Positions 1 through 5,323 of a DNA stretch of 5,323 nucleotides are shown in pieces. A model generated the notes under the pieces. The model worked only from the letters and a program-made list of their open reading frames with translations. It did not search any database and was not told the origin of the DNA. The DNA comes from Lentimicrobium sp. GTDB taxonomy: Bacteria > Bacteroidota > Bacteroidia > Bacteroidales > Lentimicrobiaceae. Both the position numbers and the translations under genes were made by a program. The DNA lies in the NCBI GenBank assembly GCA_013336205.1, contig JAAXUD010000237.1, forward strand, positions 1 to 5,323. The letters run 5' to 3'. The first letter of the stretch is position 1. Every line of letters begins with the position of its first letter.

Positions 1-86
1 CAAAACAGGGCAAGCCTGTGGCATCTCCGCTTAAAAAGCAGCATTTTATGACTAAAGAAATTCAAATGGTGCGCACCTGATACAGG

Positions 87-111
87 CGATAAATTTTTAA
101 AAATTCTATCG
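87..111. repeat. 25-bp near-perfect palindrome downstream of the TonB gene
   Basis: Reading on the plus strand, CGATA + AATTTTT (87-98) is followed at once by AAAAATT, one unpaired C at 106, and TATCG (107-111). The two halves are complementary apart from that one base. It lies about 90 bp beyond the stop of the minus-strand TonB gene, so it could act as a weak terminator or mRNA-end hairpin. It lacks a following T-tract on either strand and has no separate loop, so the role is open. The rest of 1-203 shows only a 10-bp palindrome (GGTGCGCACC, 68-77) and AT-rich DNA. Confidence 0.4.
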
Positions 112-203
112 GCCCCGGGCAAAAATTCAGTTTAAAAAATTTTCCGGCTTTTCAATATGACAGATTATAATGATCCGTCAAGAAGCGGCCTGAATTCGGG
201 TGT

Positions 204-884
204 TCAGTTCAACAACATAAACTTAACAGGCAGGTTCATGCTGACCCTTACCGGCTTTCCGCGCTGTTTGCCCGGATTCCACCGCGGCATTTCACTCACC
301 ACCCTCAGCGATTCTTCGGTGCAACCTCCTGATACGCCCCTCAGCACCGCAATGGATGAGATACTGCCATCGGTTTCAACAACAAACGTGATGTAAACTG
401 TTCCGGTAATTCCGGCTTCTCTGGCTGCAACCGGATATTTTGTGTTGTCGGAAAGATATTTCATCAGGGCAGCATAACCCCCTGGAAATTCGGGCATTGT
501 CTCCGCCACTACAAAAATCTCAGGTTCTCCGGTATCTGGATTCTCAGGAATTAATTCGGGAAGTTTCCAGGGCTCAATTTTATCGTCAGGATTAATTTCG
601 GTTTTAATCTCAATATCCGGAAGGTCTTTGGTCTTGTTGTCTACCTCTTTTAAAAGGGTAGTTATCAATGGCTTTGGAATATCAGGTTTCTTTTCAGCGA
701 AAATTTCAATAATTTCGGATTCAGGCTCCAGGCTGGTGCGGGGCGGCAGGATAATATTGCGGTTATCCGGGGTTTTCCATTCAAAGGCTGCAAGCGCAGC
801 ACTGATGGCAATAATAAGTCCCAATTGAAAAAAGACCGGGCGTTTACGCTCAAGGTCGGCGCTGTTGGTTTTCCGGGATTCCAT
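204..884 (-). CDS. TonB-family energy transducer
   Basis: This 226-residue protein should couple the inner-membrane ExbB/ExbD proton-motive-force complex to outer-membrane TonB-dependent receptors. Residues 1-16 are a short charged cytoplasmic tail of the kind common in Bacteroidota TonB proteins (ADLERKR). Residues 17-35 form one transmembrane helix ending in AFEW. Residues 36-120 are a Pro/Lys/Glu/Asp-rich periplasmic linker. Residues 122-226 are the TonB C-terminal domain, with PEFPGG, YPVAAREA, GTVYITFVVETDG, RGVSGGC and the closing WNPGKQRGKPV followed by a PVKF strand. The start at 882-884 places the usual tail and helix at the N terminus. It is transcribed divergently from the sigma/anti-sigma operon, and its domain is 57% identical (60/105, ungapped) to the C terminus of that operon's second gene. 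No exbB or exbD is in the window, and I found no convincing TAnnTTTG promoter upstream. The family assignment is firm; the receptor it serves is unknown. Confidence 0.95.
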   Translation of the reverse strand: MESRKTNSADLERKRPVFFQLGLIIAISAALAAFEWKTPDNRNIILPPRTSLEPESEIIEIFAEKKPDIPKPLITTLLKEVDNKTKDLPDIEIKTEINPDDKIEPWKLPELIPENPDTGEPEIFVVAETMPEFPGGYAALMKYLSDNTKYPVAAREAGITGTVYITFVVETDGSISSIAVLRGVSGGCTEESLRVVSEMPRWNPGKQRGKPVRVSMNLPVKFMLLN

Positions 885-1271
885 GGTTGTTTGTTTTAGT
901 GTGAATAACGGGTTGCTTTAAAGATGCAATTCACATTTCGATTCCATAAACTGATGAAAAATATTTCAGCTGTTTATCCTTAGTGCCTGAAAACAAATCC
1001 CTCCCGGAAAACACAGTAACCTAAAACCCCTTGCTAAAGTAACGTTAAAGCATCGGGTATATTCTATAAAACCGAATATTTGCCCCCTGATTTTTAAACT
1101 ATAGGAAAAAACCCGCTGTTATTAATGTTTGAGGTGAGTGGTAAAAAGGGATCTGCAACGAATCGGGCAGAACACTTTTTGAAAGCAGTCGCCGTTATTA
1201 ATCCGAAAACAGGGCATTAGTTTGACTCTTCATTTTTCAATCCTTACATTTGTCAGATAAAATCCCGCCAG
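885..1271. other. Divergent intergenic region between TonB and sigma-factor genes
   Basis: This 387-bp stretch separates the two divergent transcription units. Its right end carries a clear plus-strand promoter (1221-1252). I found no CAAAnnTA, the reverse complement of the Bacteroidota -7 element, to serve the minus-strand TonB gene, so that gene's promoter is not identified. A weak inverted repeat (ATATTC 1059-1064 with GAATAT 1074-1079, 9-nt loop) is present. A 31-codon plus-strand ORF (1125-1220) has no recognisable features. No RNA gene or mobile element was seen. Confidence 0.6.
1221..1252 (+). promoter_or_regulatory. Bacteroidota-type promoter for the sigma/anti-sigma operon
   Basis: TTTG at 1221-1224 and TACATTTG at 1245-1252 match the Bacteroidota primary-sigma consensus (-33 TTTG, -7 TAnnTTTG) exactly, with a 20-nt spacer. 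The transcript would start near 1257-1260, giving a leader of roughly 12-15 nt before the ATG at 1272. This suggests that housekeeping RNA polymerase transcribes the operon. It does not exclude autoregulation from another site. Confidence 0.75.
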
Positions 1272-1865
1272 ATGACTTATTCATTAACTGAAGGTAAACT
1301 CAGCGATCACCTCAGTGATGAGGAGTTGGTGGAGTTTTTCAGGGAATCGGGTAACCGGGAGATTATTGGCGAACTGTTCAAGCGATACACACACCTGGTT
1401 CTTGGGGTATGTTATAAATACCTGGGCAACCATGAAGATGCCCGCGATACAGCCATGGGGGTTTTCGAAAGCCTGTTTTCATCACTAAATAAATACGAAG
1501 TCCGTAATTTTAAGTCATGGCTTTTTACTGTTACTAAAAGTCACTGTGCGCAGGTGCTGCGTGAACGGAAAAAAGACTTTATCACCATACGCTGGGAAGA
1601 TAATCTTTTAGGTGAGGTTATGGAAAATGGCGGGTTTTCGCATCATAATGCTGATGAAGAAACAGAAGAGCGAATCCGGAAACTTCACAGGGCAGTCGGC
1701 AATTTATCGCCAGGCCAGCAGCAATGCATACTGCTGTTTTATTTTGAAGGCAAATCATACCAGCAGATAACGGAAACGACAGGCCTTAACCTGAATGAAG
1801 TAAAAAGCTTTATTCAGAACGGTAAAAGAAACCTGAAAAACGCATTGGAGCAAAATCTTTATTGA
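1272..1865 (+). CDS. ECF-type RNA polymerase sigma factor (sigma-70 family)
   Basis: This 197-residue protein is expected to direct RNA polymerase to a specific promoter set. Region 2 covers about residues 31-100 (from IIGELFKRY through YLGNHEDARDTAMGVFESLF to FKSWLFTVTKSHC), which binds core polymerase and the -10 element. A linker of about 30 residues lacks sigma region 3, as in ECF factors. Region 4 covers about 132-192, with LSPGQQQCILLFYFEGKSY leading into the helix-turn-helix and the recognition-helix segment EVKSFIQNGKRNLK, a form frequent in Bacteroidota ECF factors. The ATG at 1272 sits just after a well-matched promoter. The gene is followed directly by its predicted anti-sigma partner, whose ATG lies 8 nt after this stop (a TTG in the same frame would overlap by 4 nt). 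Target genes cannot be read from this window. Confidence 0.95.
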   Translation: MTYSLTEGKLSDHLSDEELVEFFRESGNREIIGELFKRYTHLVLGVCYKYLGNHEDARDTAMGVFESLFSSLNKYEVRNFKSWLFTVTKSHCAQVLRERKKDFITIRWEDNLLGEVMENGGFSHHNADEETEERIRKLHRAVGNLSPGQQQCILLFYFEGKSYQQITETTGLNLNEVKSFIQNGKRNLKNALEQNLY

Positions 1866-1873
1866 ACACAGTA

Positions 1874-3109
1874 ATGGAATTTAAAAGAGATCAACATCTT
1901 TTTTCACCTTCAGGATGCCTCTCGGAAGAGGGCCTTCTCCTGCGAAAGTTGGGTTTACTTTCAGAGGATGACCTCAGGGAGTCAGAGAAGCACCTTGAGT
2001 CCTGTGAGCTCTGTTCTGCAGCCGCGGAGGGTTTTGCGCTGGCCGATTCTGTATTGTTCTCGAGAGATGTTGCCGCATTGAATGCTGATCTTGAAAGCAC
2101 GCTATTAAACATTGGTGAAAAAAATCCGGAAACGGAACCGGCTGATATTAAAGGCATTCAAGGTCCTCAATACCCCAGGATGAGCGCAGACGAAATCAGG
2201 AACTTTACGAAGAAAATTAAAGAAAGTTCTACCTATCCGGCCGGGGTTCAAGCTCAAAAAAATGTTGAACCTGAGAAAAAACCCGGCAGCATAAGCTTTT
2301 GGCGGGGGCACAGAACTGAACTAATCGCTGCAGGTATACTCTTGCTAATGGCGGTAGGAAGCTGGCAGATTTTCTTTCAGTATAAAAAATCCGACAATTC
2401 AGGTAAGCTTGCAGTGGTAACTGAGACTTCAGACACTGTAAATGAAAATGCCTATACGAATGAAACTGAAACCAGAATTGCCAGTGATTTAAAAACGGAA
2501 AAATTACCGGCTTCTCCTGCAAGAACTGAGCAAAATAAAACATTAATAAAAGAAAGCCGTGAGCTCTTGATTTTTGAAGATGATGCAGAAGTAAGTGAAT
2601 TGGTCATAGATACAAATACTCTCCCGCTTATTGCTGCAGAGGCAGAAATAGCTGAGTTATCTCCTGCAATAGCCGAAACTGTCGTTCAGGAAGACATGGC
2701 TGTAAATCCAGCCGGAATGGTTGCCAGAAAGTCGGCATCCGGGATGGATAATAAGGCAATGCCTGAAGCTGAAGAAGAGATGTCAGAATCTGAGATTTTT
2801 ACAGTTGTGGAAGAAACTCCACAATTCCCAGGAGGGGATGAAATGCGCTTAAGATTTTTATCAGAAAATCTAAAATATCCGCAGGCCGCGCGCGAGGCTT
2901 CCGTACAAGGCACTGTATATATTTCATTTGTGATTGAAGCCGATGGAACCATAACAAATACAAGGATTGTACGCGGTATTGGCCAGGGTTGTGACGAGGA
3001 AGCGCTGAGGGTAATTCAGCTAATGCCCAAATGGCAGCCAGGAAAACAAAGAGGGAAACCAGTCAGGGTGCAGTTCAATATGCCAGTCAGATTTTCGCTG
3101 GCAGGATAG
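1874..3109 (+). CDS. Zinc-finger anti-sigma factor fused to a TonB C-terminal domain
   Basis: This 411-residue single-pass membrane protein probably binds and inhibits the sigma factor encoded just upstream. Residues 11-60 are an anti-sigma zinc-binding domain with ligands C15, H40, C44 and C47 (motif HLESCELC, H-x3-C-x2-C). Residues 61-145 are a polar cytoplasmic stretch. Residues about 149-168 (ELIAAGILLLMAVGSWQIFF) are the transmembrane helix. Residues 169-305 form a long Glu/Thr/Ala-rich periplasmic linker. Residues 307-411 are a complete TonB C-terminal domain (PQFPGG, YPQAAREA, GTVYISFVIEADG, RGIGQGCDEEAL, WQPGKQRGKPV). The N-in/C-out topology suits both parts. I chose the ATG at 1874; an in-frame TTG at 1862 would add four residues and overlap the sigma stop as TTGA. 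The helix lacks the Ser/His residues that E. coli TonB uses with ExbB. Both domains are clear; that the TonB part acts as a sensor rather than an energiser is inference. A promiscuous TonB annotation alone would miss the regulatory half. Confidence 0.9.
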   Translation: MEFKRDQHLFSPSGCLSEEGLLLRKLGLLSEDDLRESEKHLESCELCSAAAEGFALADSVLFSRDVAALNADLESTLLNIGEKNPETEPADIKGIQGPQYPRMSADEIRNFTKKIKESSTYPAGVQAQKNVEPEKKPGSISFWRGHRTELIAAGILLLMAVGSWQIFFQYKKSDNSGKLAVVTETSDTVNENAYTNETETRIASDLKTEKLPASPARTEQNKTLIKESRELLIFEDDAEVSELVIDTNTLPLIAAEAEIAELSPAIAETVVQEDMAVNPAGMVARKSASGMDNKAMPEAEEEMSESEIFTVVEETPQFPGGDEMRLRFLSENLKYPQAAREASVQGTVYISFVIEADGTITNTRIVRGIGQGCDEEALRVIQLMPKWQPGKQRGKPVRVQFNMPVRFSLAG

Positions 3110-3157
3110 TTGCATTTAAAAATTGTTAAAAGTGTTCCCTTTTTAAAATAATTCCTA

Positions 3158-3165
3158 TATTTTTG
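3158..3165 (+). promoter_or_regulatory. Possible -7 element (TATTTTTG) upstream of mltD
   Basis: TATTTTTG fits the Bacteroidota -7 consensus TAnnTTTG, but no good TTTG lies 19-21 nt upstream; the best nearby sequence is GTGTTCC. If used, it would give a 5' leader of about 150 nt containing both hairpins described below. A looser match (TAGATTTTTG, 3273-3282) lies closer to the gene. Confidence 0.35.
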
Positions 3166-3190
3166 CGGGTGACACCTTCAGGGATAATTG

Positions 3191-3214
3191 ATTGCATGAT
3201 AAAATGCAATTTTT
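3191..3214 (+). terminator. Weak candidate terminator after the sigma/anti-sigma operon
   Basis: ATTGCAT (3191-3197) pairs perfectly with ATGCAAT (3204-3210) across a 6-nt loop, and T's run from 3210 to 3214. The stem is short and AT-rich, so termination would be inefficient. It lies about 80 nt past the stop at 3109. It also lies downstream of the candidate -7 element, so it could instead be a leader hairpin of mltD. Confidence 0.35.
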
Positions 3215-3237
3215 GGTTAATTTAATTTCAAATACCT

Positions 3238-3270
3238 ATACTCATTTCTACCAGACAGAGAAATGAGTGT
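3238..3270 (+). promoter_or_regulatory. Stable hairpin in the mltD leader
   Basis: ACTCATTTCT (3240-3249) pairs perfectly with AGAAATGAGT (3259-3268) around a 9-nt loop. One G-U and one A-U pair extend the stem to 12 bp (3238-3270). It ends about 50 nt before the mltD ATG. A T5 run begins 7 nt after the extended stem, too far for a standard terminator. It may affect mRNA stability or translation, or be a protein-binding inverted repeat in DNA; the sequence does not decide. Confidence 0.45.
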
Positions 3271-3319
3271 TGTAGATTTTTGCAGTAAAACAAGCTATAA
3301 GCTGAAAAAATAAATAAGC

Positions 3320-5149
3320 ATGAACATTAAACGTTTCCTATTAATTCTTATCACGGCAGGTCCGGTATTGTTCTTTAATGCCGCATCAGGGCAAAATACC
3401 CCAATCAACACCCCCGGTGATACCACTAAAAATTACGTTGAATTTGTAAAGGATGACTTTATTGCGGCCTCTTTAGACAGCCTGGCAAATCTGAAATTCT
3501 TCGAGGGTTACGATTGTGCATCGGCGGCGGAGATTGAAAATATTTTCGGGTTTAATGCTGGTTTTGTACCCGTCTATGCCGACTCTGTTTACTACAACCG
3601 CTTAAAAAAATTAGATGCAGAATCTCCTATTGATCTCAAGTACAATCAGTATGTTAAAGATTATATAGAACTCTACGCTTTTAAGAAAAGAGCTCTTACA
3701 GAGCGGGTTATGGGATTGGCGCAGATTTATTTCCCCTTGTTTGAAGAATACCTTGACAAGTACAATATGCCGCTGGAGTTGAAATATCTGGCCATTGTTG
3801 AATCGGCATTAAATCCGGTTGCCAAATCACCGGTCGGTGCCTCCGGATTGTGGCAGTTTATGTATGGTACAGGCAAAAGCTACAACCTGCAGTTAACCTC
3901 CCTGGTTGATGATCGTCGTGACCCCCTGAAATCAACGATTGCCGCGTGCCAGCATATGACGGATTTATACAAGATGTACAACGACTGGCTGTTGGTTCTG
4001 GCTGCGTACAATTCCGGAGCAGGTAATGTAAATAAAGCCATCCGGCGGTCGGGTGGCAAACGGGACTTCTGGCAAATCCGCCCATTTCTTCCGCTAGAAA
4101 CCCGCGGCTATGTTCCGGCTTTCATAGCCGTTAACTACGTGATGAGTTATGCTGCCGAACATAATCTCAGGGCAGTTCAGCCCAGGTTTTACCATTATGA
4201 AATAGACACTGTTATTGTCAGAGACGTATTAACATTTTCGCAGATTTCAGCCATGTTAAATCTGCCTTCCGAAGAAATTCAATTTTTAAATCCATCATTT
4301 AAAAGTGGCGTAATTCCTGCAACCAAGGGAAATCCTTATGTATTGAGACTGCAAAAAAAGAATATTCCGGATTTTGTCAATAACGAAGCTCAGCTATACG
4401 CATACCGCACCCAGTCAGAACTTGAGAAAGAACAGGTGCTGAGTATGATGAAAACCGTTACCACCGCCGAATATCATAAGGTCAAAAAGGGTGAATCCCT
4501 GGGCTCGGTCAGCAAGAAATACCATTGTTCGGTCAGCGAACTTAAGCGTTGGAACCACCTGAAATCAACCAACTTAAAGGTCGGTCAGCGGCTTGTGGTC
4601 AGGCCTGAAAGTTCTATGCCGGTCCAGATGGCCTCTGCAAAAACAACAACAGACAGCCCCAGGCAGGTGACAGCTGATAAAACTGCACTTGCTTCCGTTG
4701 ATACCAGTGTTACTTCAAAGCAGCCTGCAGCCGAAAAAGATACAGCGCATACAATTGCAAAGACAAAAGTTGAAAATAAATACCACAAAGTTAAATCGGG
4801 CGAAACGCTTGGCCGGATCTCCGAAAAGTACAATGCCTCCCTTGCTGACCTGAAAAAATGGAACAAGATTAAAGGAAGTACCATTCATGTTGGCGACAGA
4901 CTTGTTGTTGGAAAAATTGAAGTTACCGAGCAGATAGCAGTAACCCAAACCGAAGCAAAACCAAAAACCAAACAAGCTGCAAAAAACCTTGACTTCATCT
5001 ATTACACTGTACGCCAGGGTGATACATTGTGGAAAATAGCCCAGAAACACGATGGAACTACCGTAGATCAAATCAGGAAACTCAATAATATTTCCAATGA
5101 CAAATCACTGAAGCCCGGACAAAAAATTAAAGTAGCGGTGGCTTCCTGA
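3320..5149 (+). CDS. mltD: MltD-like membrane-bound lytic murein transglycosylase with LysM repeats
   Basis: This 609-residue exported enzyme should cleave the MurNAc-GlcNAc bond of peptidoglycan, forming 1,6-anhydroMurNAc ends, during wall growth or turnover. Residues 1-24 are a signal peptide (basic MNIKR, hydrophobic core, AASG before Q25). It has no lipobox Cys, unlike E. coli MltD, which is a lipoprotein. The SLT catalytic domain spans about 140-275: E161 in LAIVESALNP is the predicted catalytic acid, followed by SPVGASGLWQFM and LAAYNSGAGNV. Residues 295-350 (VLTFSQISAMLNLPSEEI, LNPSF, VLRLQ) look like a degenerate LysM-type module. Clear LysM domains lie at 386-428, 488-530 and 561-606, joined by Thr/Ser/Lys/Gln-rich linkers. 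The first two are 24/43 identical to each other, a sign of internal duplication. The ATG is chosen because the signal peptide begins there after an A-rich tract. A strong terminator follows, and the tail of a second copy converges on it. Confidence 0.93.
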   Translation: MNIKRFLLILITAGPVLFFNAASGQNTPINTPGDTTKNYVEFVKDDFIAASLDSLANLKFFEGYDCASAAEIENIFGFNAGFVPVYADSVYYNRLKKLDAESPIDLKYNQYVKDYIELYAFKKRALTERVMGLAQIYFPLFEEYLDKYNMPLELKYLAIVESALNPVAKSPVGASGLWQFMYGTGKSYNLQLTSLVDDRRDPLKSTIAACQHMTDLYKMYNDWLLVLAAYNSGAGNVNKAIRRSGGKRDFWQIRPFLPLETRGYVPAFIAVNYVMSYAAEHNLRAVQPRFYHYEIDTVIVRDVLTFSQISAMLNLPSEEIQFLNPSFKSGVIPATKGNPYVLRLQKKNIPDFVNNEAQLYAYRTQSELEKEQVLSMMKTVTTAEYHKVKKGESLGSVSKKYHCSVSELKRWNHLKSTNLKVGQRLVVRPESSMPVQMASAKTTTDSPRQVTADKTALASVDTSVTSKQPAAEKDTAHTIAKTKVENKYHKVKSGETLGRISEKYNASLADLKKWNKIKGSTIHVGDRLVVGKIEVTEQIAVTQTEAKPKTKQAAKNLDFIYYTVRQGDTLWKIAQKHDGTTVDQIRKLNNISNDKSLKPGQKIKVAVAS

Positions 5150-5159
5150 TTCTAAAATA
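5061..5159 (+). repeat. Left arm of a 99-base inverted repeat (mltD 3' end)
   Basis: These bases match the reverse complement of 5225-5323 at 96 of 99 positions without gaps. The arm covers the last 30 codons of mltD, its stop codon and 10 bases after it. The mismatches are at 5062, 5098 and 5116. All three are third-codon positions (ACC/?CG, AAT/AAC, CCC/CCT); the last two are synonymous, and the first is also synonymous if the missing base makes ACG. Identity ends at 5159. The outer limit is set by the window end, so the true repeat may be longer. Confidence 0.95.
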
Positions 5160-5162
5160 TTA

Positions 5163-5177
5163 TCAGCAGGCTGCTGA
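5163..5177. repeat. Short inverted repeat in the spacer after mltD
   Basis: TCAGCAG and CTGCTGA flank a single G, a 7-bp perfect inverted repeat 13 nt after the mltD stop. No T-tract follows, so it is not itself a terminator. It lies just upstream of the main terminator hairpin and could help protect the mRNA 3' end. Confidence 0.45.
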
Positions 5178-5184
5178 AACTAAT

Positions 5185-5222
5185 AGCCAGGACACATTTA
5201 AAGCTATGTTCCTGGCTTTTTT
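5185..5222 (+). terminator. Rho-independent terminator of mltD
   Basis: AGCCAGGA (5185-5192) pairs perfectly with TCCTGGCT (5210-5217). After one bulged C at 5193, ACAT (5194-5197) pairs with ATGT (5206-5209), giving 12 bp and an 8-nt loop. T's run from 5217 to 5222, directly at the stem base. It begins 36 nt after the stop. On the minus strand the same hairpin is followed by ATTAGTTTC, a poor U-tract, so it should work mainly for the plus-strand gene. Confidence 0.85.
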
Positions 5223-5224
5223 AT

Positions 5225-5323
5225 TATTTTAGAATCAGGAAGCCACCGCTACTTTAATTTTTTGTCCAGGCTTCAGTGATTTGTCGTTGGAAATATTATT
5301 GAGTTTCCTGATTTGATCTACCG
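5225..5323 (-). repeat. Right arm of the 99-base inverted repeat
   Basis: This is the counterpart of 5061-5159, running to the last base of the window. A 65-base spacer (5160-5224) separates the arms. The three mismatched bases lie at 5268, 5286 and 5322. Because the window ends inside the arm, only a minimum length is known. Confidence 0.95.
5235..5323 (-). CDS. C-terminal fragment of a second, convergent mltD-like gene (cut by window edge)
   Basis: Read on the minus strand, 28 complete codons ending in TGA (stop at 5235-5237) encode exactly the last 28 residues of the upstream transglycosylase, the second half of its third LysM domain (VDQIRKLNNISNDK through VAVAS). The amino-acid sequence is unchanged although the DNA differs at two complete codons (AAC for AAT, CCT for CCC). 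This suggests a protein-coding paralogue under purifying selection rather than decayed DNA. The start lies outside the window, so the fragment may belong to a full-length second mltD, to another LysM protein sharing this tail, or to a truncated copy. An assembly join between two related strains could produce the same picture. Confidence 0.7.
   Translation of the reverse strand, partial: VDQIRKLNNISNDKSLKPGQKIKVAVAS

Noticed and set aside
3..80. Open plus-strand frame of 25 codons at the left edge (starts KQGKPV, ends VRT before TGA), possibly the end of an upstream gene.
   Set aside because: It is too short to judge. KQGKPV recalls the TonB-domain ending GKQRGKPV, but the residues after it do not continue as that domain does, so the match is likely chance.
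1059..1079. Inverted repeat ATATTC/GAATAT in the divergent intergenic region as an operator.
   Set aside because: Only 6 bp of AT-rich pairing with a 9-nt loop, which is expected by chance in this composition.
1125..1220. 31-codon ATG-started ORF (MFEVSGKKGSATNRAEHFLK...) just upstream of the sigma promoter.
   Set aside because: It has no recognisable motif, no clear promoter of its own, and ends against the -33 element at 1221. A chance ORF of this size is common.
1862..1873. TTG start at 1862 for the anti-sigma/TonB gene, overlapping the sigma stop as TTGA.
   Set aside because: TTG starts are rare, the four added residues carry no domain, and an ATG 12 bases downstream fits better. Coupled translation from TTG is still possible.
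2686..2952. Long antisense open frames opposite the anti-sigma and mltD genes.
   Set aside because: They overlap strongly supported genes, and their translations show no domain-like pattern. They are shadows of the real coding frames.
3196..3225. Nine-codon ATG ORF (MIKCNFWLI) in the mltD leader as a possible leader peptide.
   Set aside because: It overlaps the 3191-3214 hairpin and shows no run of regulatory codons, so there is nothing to separate it from chance.

Overview
The window looks like a piece of a Bacteroidota chromosome or metagenome contig. Three things point there: the TonB-family proteins carry the phylum-typical 'ExxPxFPGG...YPxxARE' C-terminal domain, the promoter upstream of the sigma gene matches the Bacteroidota pattern (TTTG, 20 nt, TAnnTTTG), and the start codons are preceded by A-rich stretches rather than Shine-Dalgarno sequences. 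No phage, transposase, tRNA, rRNA or CRISPR signal was seen.

Layout. Positions 1-203 hold no gene I can support, only a 25-bp palindrome. A minus-strand gene (204-884) encodes a stand-alone TonB-family energy transducer. A 387-bp divergent intergenic region follows, with a clear promoter for the next operon. That operon (1272-3109, plus strand) encodes an ECF-type sigma factor and, directly after it, a composite membrane protein. This protein has an N-terminal zinc-finger anti-sigma domain (Cys/His-Cys-Cys), one transmembrane helix, an acidic linker and a C-terminal periplasmic TonB domain. A 210-bp leader with hairpins precedes an MltD-like lytic transglycosylase with three clear LysM repeats (3320-5149), followed by a good intrinsic terminator. 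The last 89 bases are the tail of a second, convergent copy of the transglycosylase gene, so the right end of the window is a 99-base inverted repeat around a 65-base spacer.

How the genes may work together. The anti-sigma protein should hold the ECF sigma factor at the inner membrane, while its TonB domain reaches towards outer-membrane TonB-dependent receptors. The divergent TonB protein is a close relative of that TonB domain (60 of 105 aligned residues identical, no gaps), so the two probably arose by duplication and may contact similar receptors. The transglycosylase cuts peptidoglycan; any regulatory link to the sigma operon is speculation from proximity.

The two points most worth a second look are the anti-sigma/TonB fusion and the inverted duplication of the mltD tail. 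The duplicate differs at three positions, all synonymous third-codon positions, which argues against a simple fold-back artefact.
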